The translations under genes and the position numbers were made by a program. From Daucus carota subsp. sativus (Eukaryota; Streptophyta; Magnoliopsida; Apiales; Apiaceae), in contig NC_030386.2 of the NCBI RefSeq assembly GCF_001625215.2, forward strand, positions 23,840,545 to 23,904,544: a stretch of 64,000 nt of DNA, given 5' to 3'. The notes under the pieces are model-generated. The model searched no databases, was not told the origin of the DNA, and was given only the letters and a program-made list of their open reading frames with translations. Positions 12,939 through 24,329 of this stretch are shown piece after piece (the first letter of the stretch is position 1; each line of letters opens with the position of its first letter).

Positions 12939-14366
12939 TTAATCATCCCCACTGATAAGACTCAATCCAGGAGTTTTATTTAAACTCTCCTCTTTCATCA
13001 CTTTTCTTAGCCTTGAAACATCAGTCCATTGGCCAACTTCGGCATGCATGTTAGATAGAACAACATAAACCCCATGGTTATGAGGATCCAAAGCAAGGAT
13101 TTCTTTTACTACACGTTCAGCAATCTCAATATTTCCATGATTCTTACAAGCACTCAACAGCGCACCCCAGATCATCACATCCGCTTTGCATCTCATTCTC
13201 CTTATTACTTCCTCGGCCTCCATTAGCTTTCCACCCCTCCCTAGAAGATTAACCAAGCATCCATAATGCTCTATTCTGGGCTCAATACCGTATACCTTAT
13301 TCATCAACTCAAACATCTCCCGACCCAAATCAAGCAATCCAGCATGACAGCAGGCAGATAAAACCCCAACAAATGTAATATCATTCGGAACAACATGCTC
13401 TTTTTTAAGCTCACCAAATAGATCTATTGCTTCTTTAGCATATCCATGAGCTGCCAAGCCACAAATCATCGCATTCCAAGTTGCAATATTCTTCTCTAAC
13501 ATGCCATCAAAACACTTCCACGCCAACAAAATCGCTCCATTCTTAGCATACATATTCACCAACGCCGTTCCAAGAATCACCCCCACTTCAATCCCTCTCT
13601 CCTCCATATAAACACGAACCTTCTCCCCAAAATCTAAGCATCCTGATTGGCCACAAGCCGACAACACAGAAGCCAATGTAGCACCATTAGGCTCAACCTC
13701 ATCCCCAACCATCTGATCAAAAAGCACCAACGCCTCATCAGCACAATGATTCTGCGCATACCCACAAATCATCGTAGTCCAAATACTCAAACTCCTCACA
13801 GGAACATCATCAAACACCTTCCGGGCACCCCCCAAATCACCCGGAACAGAGTACCCCCTGATCAACCCATTCAAAACATGCAAATCACAATCAAGCCCAT
13901 ATTTCACCACATGGGTATGCACCTGCACACAACATTTAACACTCCGTAACTTAGAACACGCCTTCAAAACAAACGGAAACGTATGTTTCCCGGGCAAAAC
14001 CCCCATCCTCTGCATCTTCATATAAAGAATAAAACCCTGAATTGGATTAGAACTATCAGCTTGGGCTCTGATCAGCGTGTTCCACATAAATGAATTGGGT
14101 TGCTGGGTATTGTTAAAGATCCTGATTGCGTAACTCAAATTGCCAGAACTCGAAAGAGCGCAGAATGAAAGTAATCGGCTTGCAGCAAAGTTGTCGTGAA
14201 TGCGAGCAGAGACGATCATTTGGGCGTGGATTTGCTGGATTTGAGTGAAAGAAGAGCATTCATCAGCGAGTTTAGAGAGATTAGGAGGGTGGAAAATGGA
14301 GGCGGTCAAGGTGGAAAGTGTAGAATGAGAGAGCTTTCTGAACAGGGGTGTTTTTAGCGGGAACAT
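12939..14366 (-). CDS. PLS-class pentatricopeptide repeat protein with E-type C terminus
   Basis: A single intronless frame of 475 residues. The N terminus (MFPLKTPLFRKLSHSTL) is rich in Ser/Thr and basic residues with few acids, as in organelle presequences. Repeats of P, L and S type follow, e.g. NSFMWNTLIRAQA, TFPFVLKACSKL, SLSIWTTMICGYAQN, ATLASVLSACGQSG, ATWNAMICGLAAHG and ITFVGVLSACCHAGLLD. The C terminus has the E-domain pattern (HYGCLVNLLGRGGKLMEAEE, MIWGALLSACKNHGN, VYVVLSNMHAEVGQW) and stops after TPGLSLISGDD, without E+ or DYW modules. Family members are usually site-specificity factors for organellar C-to-U editing and recruit a DYW partner in trans. The target and organelle are not determinable here. 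Confidence 0.93.
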   Translation of the reverse strand: MFPLKTPLFRKLSHSTLSTLTASIFHPPNLSKLADECSSFTQIQQIHAQMIVSARIHDNFAASRLLSFCALSSSGNLSYAIRIFNNTQQPNSFMWNTLIRAQADSSNPIQGFILYMKMQRMGVLPGKHTFPFVLKACSKLRSVKCCVQVHTHVVKYGLDCDLHVLNGLIRGYSVPGDLGGARKVFDDVPVRSLSIWTTMICGYAQNHCADEALVLFDQMVGDEVEPNGATLASVLSACGQSGCLDFGEKVRVYMEERGIEVGVILGTALVNMYAKNGAILLAWKCFDGMLEKNIATWNAMICGLAAHGYAKEAIDLFGELKKEHVVPNDITFVGVLSACCHAGLLDLGREMFELMNKVYGIEPRIEHYGCLVNLLGRGGKLMEAEEVIRRMRCKADVMIWGALLSACKNHGNIEIAERVVKEILALDPHNHGVYVVLSNMHAEVGQWTDVSRLRKVMKEESLNKTPGLSLISGDD

Positions 14367-14660
14367 GTGTTGTGTTTTTAGGGGTGTTTTTAGGGGTGTT
14401 TCTTATATTGGTAACTAAGCGCAGGCAAATCGGATGCATATGTGGTCATGAAGTTTACAGTATAGAAGAAAGCCAAATAATTACTATCCCCCATGTTTCA
14501 GTACAAACTGATGTTGCTCATTCTAAAACTGAGTTGAGATATCATTCCCAGATGCATTCGTGCCAATCAAAACTGTTTGGGTAAGTCGCATGTGAAGAAA
14601 GCCATGGGCTCAGGTATTATATTCTTATTATAGCACACACTGTTTTATTTGTTGTGCACT

Positions 14661-14786
14661 AAGCCGGGGGTCTTCACGGAAACAGCCTCTCTACTTTAAG
14701 GGTAGGGGCAAGGCTGCGTACATCTTACCCTCCTCAGACCCTGCTCTAAGCGGGATATACTGAGTATGTTTGGTTTGGTTTGGTTT
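14661..14786 (+). mobile_element. 3' part of an Au-type SINE
   Basis: The sequence from GTCTTCACGGAAACAGCC through GGGTAGGGGCAAGGCTGCG, TACATCTTACCCTCCTCAGA and AAGCGGGATATACTGAG to a (TTTGG)n end is the conserved body of the angiosperm Au SINE family. The tRNA-like 5' part with promoter boxes A and B is not recognisable, so this copy is 5'-truncated. Confidence 0.75.
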
Positions 14787-14838
14787 ATGTGTTGTGTGCT
14801 CCTGCTGCACGAAATTTAAAGAATCGCCGTCTTATTTA

Positions 14839-15096
14839 CTCCTTCCTTCCCTTTTTACATGTCCATTTTGCTTTTCGAGAAGTCAAGTTGACCAATTTTT
14901 GACTAAACATTACGAGTTATCTACCCAATGTTTTTAAAATCTGAAAATTGCATATTAAAATAGACTCAATATACTTTCTAATGATATAATTTTTATTATT
15001 TTTCTCAATTATCTGATATACGTAAAGTCCAGTCAAAATATAATCAATTTGACCGGTCAAAAGTCAAAATGGACATGTAAAAAGGGACGGAGGAAG
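14839..15096. mobile_element. Stowaway-type MITE with TA target duplication
   Basis: Flanked by TA (14837-14838 and 15097-15098). The left terminus is CTCCTTCCTTCCC..ACATGTCCATTTTG. The right terminus is CAAAATGGACATGTAAAAAG followed by GGACGGAGGAAG. The termini are inverted copies of the Stowaway consensus (CTCCCTCCGTCCC). It is non-coding. Confidence 0.8.
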
Positions 15097-15182
15097 TATA
15101 CAAGATTTTGGAGGGTCACCTCCCTCACAGTCGATTGCCACTGTTAACCAACATATAGTTTATGGGCTGTGGGATGAATATC

Positions 15183-15330
15183 CAGCGGCCCAGATTATAA
15201 CAAAATTTTAATATATCTGGCGCTTTTTAACCGCTAGACGGGGTAATTCTATTACATCTAGCGGTTAAGAAGCGCTAGACAAATCTCGTCTAGCGATTAA
15301 AAAATGTTAGACATATAATCTGGGCCGCTG
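15183..15330. mobile_element. 148-bp fold-back element
   Basis: CAGCGGCCCAGATTATA at the left is exactly inverted at the right (TATAATCTGGGCCGCTG). The interior carries several inverted and direct versions of a CTAGCGGTTAA/CGCTAGAC motif, so nearly the whole element could fold into one hairpin. No target duplication or coding capacity was seen. It could be a very small MITE or a deletion derivative. Confidence 0.65.
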
Positions 15331-15662
15331 TTAAGCTGGCCCGACACTCGACTACCAGAAACCAGCACCCTATTTTGGATATCAACTTTATGTATGCGGT
15401 AGAAATTTAATTTGTTAATTAGCTAAAAAAAAACTAATTTTGTTACTCACCTATCACCATCGAGTACAAATTAATATGTAAAATTCGTGCTCTATACTAA
15501 AATATAAGAATACCATATAATTTAATGATTTTGTAAATAATTATCATACACCTAACAATATCATCCCATCATATGATTGCAAGATATTTAACAATGATAA
15601 TCTTGGTCTGTCCGTCCAAACCGATAACCGGTCACGATAAAGTATAAACACATTTAATTAAT

Positions 15663-16695
15663 GGAAAAATAGATTTTTTCGTCATCCAACTTATTGTTCG
15701 TTTAGAAATTTGCCACCGAACTGCAAATTTTTTCCTTTGTGTCACTAGTGTTAGGTTCGGATTTTCTTTTGGCACTAACGTTAGGTTCGGACTTGATTAT
15801 TAACATTATATTATTCTTTTTAGCATTATTGAAACATAATGGTGGTCCGCAATATTATGGTGATATGATGCGTGTCTATATTTTTATATGTAGTACTCCA
15901 TATGTGCCCTAAGTAGTTTACCTTATAGGACGAGAATTTGACACATATTTTAAGGCTTCTGAAAGATTTAGTTTCATAAAATTTTTTTAATTTTTTTCCC
16001 GAATAAAAATTATACATTTGAATTTATATACACAAAAATGAAAATCTCAAAATTAAATTATGAAAATTTGTTTTATAAGAAATGGGAACCTTAAAATACG
16101 TGTCAAGCAGTGGAAAGAACTATAAAAAAAATAGGAGAGCGGAGGGAGCAATAATAACATAAATGAGCGGTAAAATCGGGAATAATTGTATATATATTGT
16201 CTACTTTTGTTTATAGTATTCGTCTTTATTTTTGTACAATAGTATAATAATTGTAGATGACATCTAACCTTGATTTTTATGAAACTATATATGATATAGA
16301 CAATAGACAATCATAACTTTTATTTGGCAAAAAAATAAAAATAATTTATGAAACTAAATCTTATAGAATTCTTAAAATACATGTCAAACTCTGGTCCTCC
16401 AAGGTGAACTATCTAGGGGACATATAAAGTAGTAGTGAACTATCTAGGGGACATATAAAGTAGTATATACAAAGATATAAGCACATATCAGATCTTCGTA
16501 ATATACTGCAGACTACCAATATATTTTAATAATACTAAAAAAATAACATTATGTTAATAATCAAATCCGAACCTAAGGTTAGTGACTAAAAAAATCTGAA
16601 TCTAACATTAGTGACAAAAAAGAAAAAAAATTATAGTTCGGAGACAAATTTGTAAACAAACAATAAGTTGGGTGGCGAAAAAAATGTATTTCCCC
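15663..16695. mobile_element. non-autonomous Mutator-like element with long inverted repeats
   Basis: A perfect 9-bp duplication TTAATTAAT flanks the element (15654-15662 and 16696-16704). Its ends are inverted repeats of roughly 350 bp. The left arm GGAAAAATAGATTTTTTCG.. carries ..GTGTTAGGTTCGGATTTTC. The right arm, reverse-complemented, reads GGGGAAATACATTTTTTTCG with the same internal order. Long TIRs plus a 9-bp duplication are diagnostic of MULEs. No transposase frame is present. A 31-bp tandem duplication (GAACTATCTAGGGGACAT..) at 16406-16466 lies in the right arm. Confidence 0.85.
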
Positions 16696-16926
16696 TTAAT
16701 TAATCTAAGTTGATTAGATTATGGTGAGAATGATAATATTAGGAGCCATGAATTCTTTTGCTAATAGCCTAATAGTCAATATATATATTAAAATGAATTA
16801 CTGTTATATTATGGAAGAGCTATCCTCCTAAATTCACAACAAAATGGTAGATTTAATGTGTTTTTATAGAAAATCATTAATATATTAAACATAGTCTCGT
16901 TTTTTATAACATAATATAGTTGATAT

Positions 16927-17176
16927 TGTTATGTAAAAATATATGTAGAAAGAAAGTTGAGAGAGCTAGACAAGAGAAAAGAAGTAGACATGATTGTATT
17001 ATTCATCTCATCACATTGCAAGCTCAACAAGTGGCTTTTATAGGTCCTTGGTAGATAAGTTACAAGACAAGTGAAAAGTCAAAAGTCACATACATTATTG
17101 ATAGGTCAATCCAAGAGCCAAAAGTCATGAGGTCAATCCAAGAGCCAAAAGTCATCCACCTTTATATTTCATAACA
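16927..17176 (-). repeat. 3' LTR of the Copia element
   Basis: A 250-bp repeat with TG...CA ends. By eye it is identical to the copy at 22307-22556. It is preceded in sense orientation by the polypurine tract AAGGGGGAG. Confidence 0.92.
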
Positions 17177-17336
17177 CTCCCCCTTGGATGACTTGTATCA
17201 ACGTCATGCCTCGTTAAAACCTTACTAGGAAAAACCCAGTGGGAAAAACCCTAGTGAAGGAAAAAGAGTACATGAGTTGTACAAAATAAAAACATATCGT
17301 TTATGTCTCCCCCTCGTCACGATATAACTATAAAAA

Positions 17337-17426
17337 TCAGTAAATATGTCGAAGTATGCTCATCCCGTGTACTAATTTCTCGAAATGAGTGGTAGGAAGT
17401 GCCTTTGTTAAGAAATCTGTTGGATT
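17337..17426 (-). pseudogene. Copia pol remnant: C-terminal tail of RNase H
   Basis: The minus strand reads NPTDFLTKALPTTHFEKL..HGMSILRHIY and a stop. This matches the conserved NP-(A/T)-D-x-x-TK-xLP ending of Copia polyproteins. Sequence upstream is broken by stops, so this is a relic within the element at 16927-22556. Confidence 0.75.
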
Positions 17427-18743
17427 CCTTTAATCATCATTCCTTGCATGTGATGCTGCCTGCAACAATTAAATTCATAGCAAAAGAAAATATCCACTAT
17501 AATTTATTCAACTTTTGATCCCCTATTTCTTTACGCCTGCAAAATTAGCTTAAAACTTTATAGAATATGTTAGTGGAGATCGAATAAAATCACTTTGTAA
17601 GTTCAGGATTAACACGCTCTTAAAGCGAGCGATCCCTTAACAATGAACACTAACCGAAAGCGGAGACTTACTTTAAATAATTATGTCAAACCATGTATGA
17701 TAAAACATGTCATAGTTTACTTAGATACGGTACCTCAGGACTGAGAATTTCTTTCAAGCGTTCAGAAAAGTCAGTGTACCATCGTGTATTTATAATCCTT
17801 CTGGGATTCCCATATGACAACATATCATTCATCTAAGAGTAATTCTTCTTTCAATATATACACCAAAAAACACTTTATCACATAATATAACATCAGGTGC
17901 AACTCAATTCAATGTTAACTAGAAACACATTCTAGTTTCCATCTGCTCTGGCCAGAGACTTTATGAGTTGTCACCTATAGATATACAATGATAACACGTA
18001 TTTGTCCAGAATCCTTTTTCCATTTGAGAGGGTATAGTTCTCGAGAGTTTATTATACTGCTTCTGGCAGTTAAGATCCTTCTAGGATGATTATTGTCAAG
18101 TGGGTCGTATAAAACTTAAATTGAACATTCACATATTGCGGGATTATTTCGCAATCAAATAATCATTGCCACCACAAATCCTATTACTCTTCATAACCAA
18201 CACAAGGTTATCATACAATTATTTGAGCTTTACATATCTATAATTTCATTTTATTTTCGCACAAATAATCATACATATCCCACTGACTTAACACCTTTGG
18301 GTGTGTGAACTGCAGTTTCAAAAATTTCTCTCTACTTTTTTTAGAGATAATGATTCATAGGGCGCACCACTTTCACAACTTCTGGTGTGAGAGGACTACT
18401 GGTCCAAATAATTTTTCTTTGTAATTGCCTCAATTATATCATTTATTCTTTGGCGATGTTATCAATATTTTCTAACAAATTCTGCTTCATGATCCTCATT
18501 GTTATCAATAATCTCAAGTTCTATAAATATCATCGACGTCGATTCGATTTATGGTTCCACTTCATTCTGGACAAGGCATAATATATCGAAATCTCAATAG
18601 TTTTCATTACTTTTATTTTCTCTAATTTGTCATGTCTATAATCTCTTCTGGAGATCCTTCAATGCCATGTCTATAATCTCTTCCGGAGATCATTCAAAAA
18701 TTATTGATTTCTCAATCTAGCCATCATCAATTATTGCTCCTTT

Positions 18744-18962
18744 TCAACTTTTTTTTTTTGTATAAGATATGGAACCAACTTGCCTATCACGCTTCAGGCG
18801 TTCTTTAGACATAGTAGTATCTTGAGGTTGTCCTTCTGCGACATTTAAATCATAGGAGCATATGTAGCCGGTGGCCATGACATATATTTTCTGGTCATCA
18901 AAATGAATTATCTTATGAACTTCTGGTTCATATTCTTTGTTTTGAGGATCAAGATGAGGCAA
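18744..18962 (-). pseudogene. Copia pol remnant: integrase/RT linker
   Basis: A 72-codon open stretch contains PEVHKIIH and RLKRDRQVGS. These resemble the (E/V)xKIIHLQ and RLKRGRPxGS linkers that follow Copia integrase. It is short and isolated, so it is a relic and not a gene. Confidence 0.5.
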
Positions 18963-21900
18963 TGATAACTCATTCTCATATTTCTACTTTCACCGGCTAT
19001 TTATTTTCTCCCCCTGATTTTGGGAAAACAAACTCATTATATCAAGTCACAACAAATACATATTGATGATTCCAAATGCACTCATATGTAATATATATCC
19101 AATTGAGGAATCGATCTTACTAATGTGGTGGAAAATCTGTGATGACCAAAAAATTTATTTAAATGGGGAGAGATTATGAAAATTTTGTTTATATGATGAT
19201 GCGAATCGATAAATATGTGATACAAAATAATCACTAATTTGAGATAATACTCATTATGAGATGCACCAGCATTATAAACATATATTTTAAATAATGAATC
19301 TCGCATACGTCAGGCTGCGAGTTGATAATACTTTTGTATACAACCATATATTTCACAAAATATCTCACTGTTCAACAATATGATATTTTCATCTCATGCC
19401 ATAACTTCATTAATTTATTCTCAAAGATGATAAATCACAATTATATCTTTGCTGGTGATCAATTTTCCTTTATAAGCAAATAATATATGTACAACTGAGA
19501 AGAAGAATCTACAGGTTCTTCAACAAAAGTGCATATAAAATTACTATTCGCATCTTTAACAAATTAAGGTGGCTTAGCTAGTCAGGCCAAACTGTAAACT
19601 TATAAGTAAACTTCTGGTTTACTTCAAAATCAATTTCAATTATGCTTATTATAAATTAGTGGAGAATCTTTATCCAAAATACTTTTAGTGTCATGAATTA
19701 GACTCACTATTTAAAGGCCTTAATATCTCAATGCGATAAATTATATAAATTTTATTCTTCAATTTTCTTGGGAGAGAATAATTGCATCAATACTTTACAT
19801 GCTCTTCTGGAGTAAAATGTACTTCTGAGAGTAGATAAAAATATACATGCTCTTCGAGAGCCTTATGCATGCTCTTCCGGAGCTTTATACTTTCTCTTCC
19901 CGAATCTTATATTTAGAAAAACTATAATGAGGCATCCTATATAATCCTCCCCTTTGGATGACTCATTTTAGATATGAAATATTGATACTAGTCATCTTTA
20001 TATCAATCAAGAGAAATATTCCTTATACACATAATAAGAATATGACTTAGAGAATTTGTAATGTCATGACCATTGCTACTATCATGGTTGATATCCTTTG
20101 ATTTTCTAATACTGTCACATAATGGTACGATATCTTTTGTTGCAATTCATAATCATTTCATCAATAATTTAAATTTAGTAAACCACATTTAGTCACAATA
20201 TCAACTCATGCATTTAACACCCCAAATATTTCATCAATTGCATAATATTGTATCTGCGGGACATAATATAATATTTATTTAATCAAAATCTATTATATCC
20301 AAATATTATACTATTCTTTATATAGAACCATCCTTCATGGATATTATATCATCTAGGATAAACTCATGATTTGAATATTATTCTACTATATCACTCTTCT
20401 GGAATGTAATCAAGTGTTTAAACACACAACATTGATTTTATAGACCTCGCTCAATATTATATTTATGAAAAATATGATCAATATCCATTAGAAATTTCAC
20501 TAAAATTAAACACAACGTCAATGTGTGATGATAAAAGAATTTTATTATATAGAGACAACTTCTAGTTGTTATTACGTGCAACTTCTGGGTGTAATTATAT
20601 ACAATCAATCTATTAAAAACAACATCAAATAGGTGTTGTCGATAATACCAACATCATGTAGCTCAAGTGAGATAAAAAAAAATCACTTTTACAAATGTTA
20701 AGTTTTAAATCAATTTTAAATTTAAAGACATGGAGTGATATTAACATTCTATCAACATCAAGAATATCACATAGAGATCACATAATATCACTTATTTGAA
20801 GCATGAATATGTAATATATTTAATATGTGAGCAAGACATAATGTGTGCCCATAAGCCATCTCTTCCAAACCATAATATATAAAGTTTTGACTATCTCAAA
20901 ATTTGGGATGTCCTCTAAGAAGAAAGATTAAATATGGACAAGTAAGGATCCGTGTATCATATATTAATCCGAGATACATAGACAAAGACTAGAGGTAAGG
21001 TCATACATAATGTACATAGATAAGAATGATATAGAATTTTTATCTCCCTCATAGAAAAATTAGCCAAGTCATTAATAAAGCTTACTATCAATTTAAACTC
21101 ATATGAAATAGATAATGACTTGAGAAAAATCAATTTTAGGATAAAGTGGAGCACATATGACTCATGACCTTTTAAAGATTAAGACGACTTACTATATATT
21201 AATCATGTACAATTTATAGATTAGAGAGACATTAATAAATTATGATTTCTTTTTTATGGATTCATAATAAATTGATCACATGTACACAAATATAAATTTT
21301 TCATATATCCTATTTGTCAAATTAAAAATAATGTAGTGTACGAGAAAGAGAACGCAAGTGAGAATCATCACATGAATTCTACACATATTTTGAGAGTGAC
21401 ATAATATATAAATCTATAGTAATCCACCGAAGGTAATCATCAAAATTATATATAATGATCACTGAAAATATAATATGGCAGAAAAAATAGCAACATGGTT
21501 TTCATTAGTAAAAAAAACAAGTATCTCACACATATTCAGATTCCAAGAGAGCCGAGAACAGAGATCCAAAATATTTTATCCAATTCCAAAAGGGTCCAAA
21601 ATAGTTTATTGAAATCCAAAGAATTGTTCAAATCCAAAAGAGTCAAAATAATTTACTCAAATCCAAAAATATCCAAATAATGTGTTTAAATCCATAAGAG
21701 ACTAAAGCATATCCATATCAATCTATACTAACTCCAAAAACTATAAACATCCACATCCAAAATCGATTATTTCAAAAGCTATTCCAAAAGCAAACTTAAA
21801 AACATGTAAACATCTAAAATGATTCAATTTATGTATACTTGGATGAATTCACAACTTACATGTATCATATCAAGAATACTAACTAGTTTAAGTTATAGAA

Positions 21901-22306
21901 AATTAAGGGACTATTCCAAAAATATCCAAAACTTCTCAATTTTAATGTACAACTAATTTAGTATAATTTTAGGAGAATATCAAAACTAGCATCACTCAAA
22001 CATATAAATTTAGTATAGTACCATAAAATGAAAAGAATGGTGATGGGAGGCTTACCTTAAAATCTTATGATTTGATGATCAATTCATTTGAGTTCAAGAT
22101 TCCTTACTTCAAGAATGTCGTCTTTGAAAGACCACTAATTCGGAAGAACAACAAACTTCTCGTAGCAAGAACAATCTTCATCGATCCTCTTAAAATATCA
22201 AGTACAAGAATTTGTGAACAAAGCAGGAGAGTAGTCTTACAAACAAAATAGAAGAGGGAGCCGTACAACATATAACAGAATGAAAAAGCATATCGTGCTG
22301 ATAACG

Positions 22307-22556
22307 TGTTATGTAAAAATATATGTAGAAAGAAAGTTGAGAGAGCTAGACAAGAGAAAAGAAGTAGACATGATTGTATTATTCATCTCATCACATTGCA
22401 AGCTCAACAAGTGGCTTTTATAGGTCCTTGGTAGATAAGTTACAAGACAAGTGAAAAGTCAAAAGTCACATACATTATTGATAGGTCAATCCAAGAGCCA
22501 AAAGTCATGAGGTCAATCCAAGAGCCAAAAGTCATCCACCTTTATATTTCATAACA
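22307..22556 (-). repeat. 5' LTR of the Copia element
   Basis: 250 bp, read in sense orientation on the minus strand. It contains a TATA-like CCTATAAAAGCC about 140 bp into the LTR. Two direct GGTCAATCCAAGAGCC units (+ strand) lie near the sense 5' end. It is followed in sense orientation by the primer-site-like sequence. Confidence 0.92.
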
Positions 22557-22747
22557 GATATATATTTAAATAAGATATTTTGTAAAGCAAGATGCCCAGA
22601 CGCATCTCCTGTCCTGTGAATGGGCCGAAACTTGTAGCATAGTTTATTTCTTCGATGGACACTCTAAACCACTGCTTCTTCACCTGGTTTATGAACCCGC
22701 CCATAGAAATAAATATTTCTCATTCCCACCGAAGTTCCATAAACTAA

Positions 22748-23123
22748 GAGCAAGTCCAAGAGTGCCTCAAATTGTTGTCCTAAGTTAAAATTTAGGGCAT
22801 TTGATAAAAAAAACTGCTCCAACAATGTCCCAGTGATGCCTTATATCACTAGGACAACTCCATCAAGCCTTATTTTTGAGGCACACTCTCTCCTTGCCCT
22901 ATCTCATATTTTATAATAAATATCTATCTACACCCTCTTTCTCTCTCTACTTTCTATTATGTTTTAATGAAGAAAGTGAACTTTCAATAATAAAATATTA
23001 AACAAATAGAGAAAATAAGGCACATTGTTGGAGTTGAAGTTGGTTGAATATGTCCTAAACTACTAGGACATAATTTTTTATATTATATTTAGGGCTTCAA
23101 CTAGGACACTGTTGGACTTGCTC
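22748..23123. mobile_element. Tourist-like MITE, TAA flanks
   Basis: The ends GAGCAAGTCCAA(G/C)AGTG are inverted copies of each other. TAA precedes the left end and follows the right, as expected for a PIF/Harbinger target duplication. The interior (376 bp in all) is AT-rich with repeated CTAGGACA words and non-coding. Confidence 0.7.
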
Positions 23124-23321
23124 TAACATCCCAAATTACAAAATCACTCTGATGCTGTCGTTATAAAACCTTTTATGAGTTAGTGGAATAAGGTGACAAT
23201 CCACTTTTTCTTCAAAATATGTTTTCATCCACTTTTTCTTCAAAATATTTTTTCAATTATGCAATTTATTAGTTTCGAGTTTGATGTAAAATATTGTCTA
23301 CTAATTGAAATTGGCTTAGAG

Positions 23322-23805
23322 GGGTGTATTGGATTGAGATTTTAAAACATTTTTTGTCATTCATGAAATCCGAGGGTATTCGATTGAGATTGTTTGAAAT
23401 CCATTAAAATTCAATTGGGATTTTAAATTATGCTACAAAATCTGGTGATATTCAATTGAGATTTTAAATTATGTTTTAGAATCTGATGGTATTCAATGGG
23501 ATTGTTTAAAATACATTAAAATCTTATGGTATTCAAATGCTGAAGATTTTTTTTGTATTTCATAAAATGATGGATTTTATGGCATTTTTGAGTGTATTTT
23601 AAGTTTTTTGAAATCCCATCAAAATCAATGAGATTTTGAAATATTGTGCTTAAATTCTATAAACTCTGTGATATTTTATCAAGAATCCGCACAAAATCAA
23701 AATCACATACAATCCATAAGAATCTGCACAAAATCAAAATCACATACAATCCATTAAAATCCATGAACTAAAAACAATTCATTAAAATCCCAATCGAATA
23801 CACCC
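23322..23805. mobile_element. MITE with GGGTGTATT termini
   Basis: Inverted ends GGGTGTATT(G/C)GATTG(A/G)GATTTTA bound about 480 bp. The interior repeats short units (GGTATTCAATTGAGATTTTAA, AATCTGCACAAAATC) several times. It lies about 330 bp upstream of the sulfite oxidase start and may contribute to its promoter. Confidence 0.6.
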
Positions 23806-24136
23806 GTCAGTGTTTTTGTAAATCTAATTTTTACACACGTATAATTATATACTCCTATACAACTGTGTGAATCCTTTGGGATTTATGGGTTTGTGCGCCT
23901 TAGCTTTTAGTTGATGTAAGCCGAGCTGGCGAATAATTTTATACTGTAATTTCACTTCAAGAAAACCAAGTTGAGAAAAAAACAAAGAGAGGGGGACGGC
24001 CACTCTTTATATGAGAGGAGCTGACACAGCGAGAAAGATTATCAGTTATCACATTCGCCAGGGAAAAGAGTGATAGTACTGGACTACTGGTGCGTATATA
24101 CACGAGTAGGAGTAACACGGCCACGCACATACAAAT

Positions 24137-24282
24137 ATGCCCGGAATAAGAGGTCCTTCTGATTATTCCCGAGAACCTCCCCGCCATCCTTCTCTCCAAA
24201 TCAACGCCAAGGTCTCTCTCTCTCTCTCTCTCTCCCCCCCCCCCCTCTCCCTCTCTATCTCTCTATCTCTATATCTCTCTCG

Positions 24283-24329
<47 letters not shown>

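Larger units (their letters stand above)
16927..22556 (-). mobile_element. Copia-type LTR retrotransposon, coding region decayed
   Basis: A 5,630-bp element on the minus strand, flanked by GATAT target duplications (16922-16926 and 22557-22561). The two 250-bp LTRs begin TGTTATGAAATATAAAGG and end ACATAACA in sense orientation. Inside the 5' LTR edge lies a primer-site-like CGTTATCAGCACGATATGC, and before the 3' LTR a polypurine AAGGGGGAG. Only scraps of pol survive: an RNase H C-terminal tail (NPTDFLTKALPTTHFEKL) and an integrase-linker-like stretch. No intact gag or pol frame exists. The PPT, PBS and tail sequence suggest Copia, possibly of the Ale/Retrofit type; the lineage is inference. 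Confidence 0.92.

Noticed and set aside
13647-13949. 100-codon + strand frame
   Set aside because: Antisense shadow of the PLS-class PPR gene.
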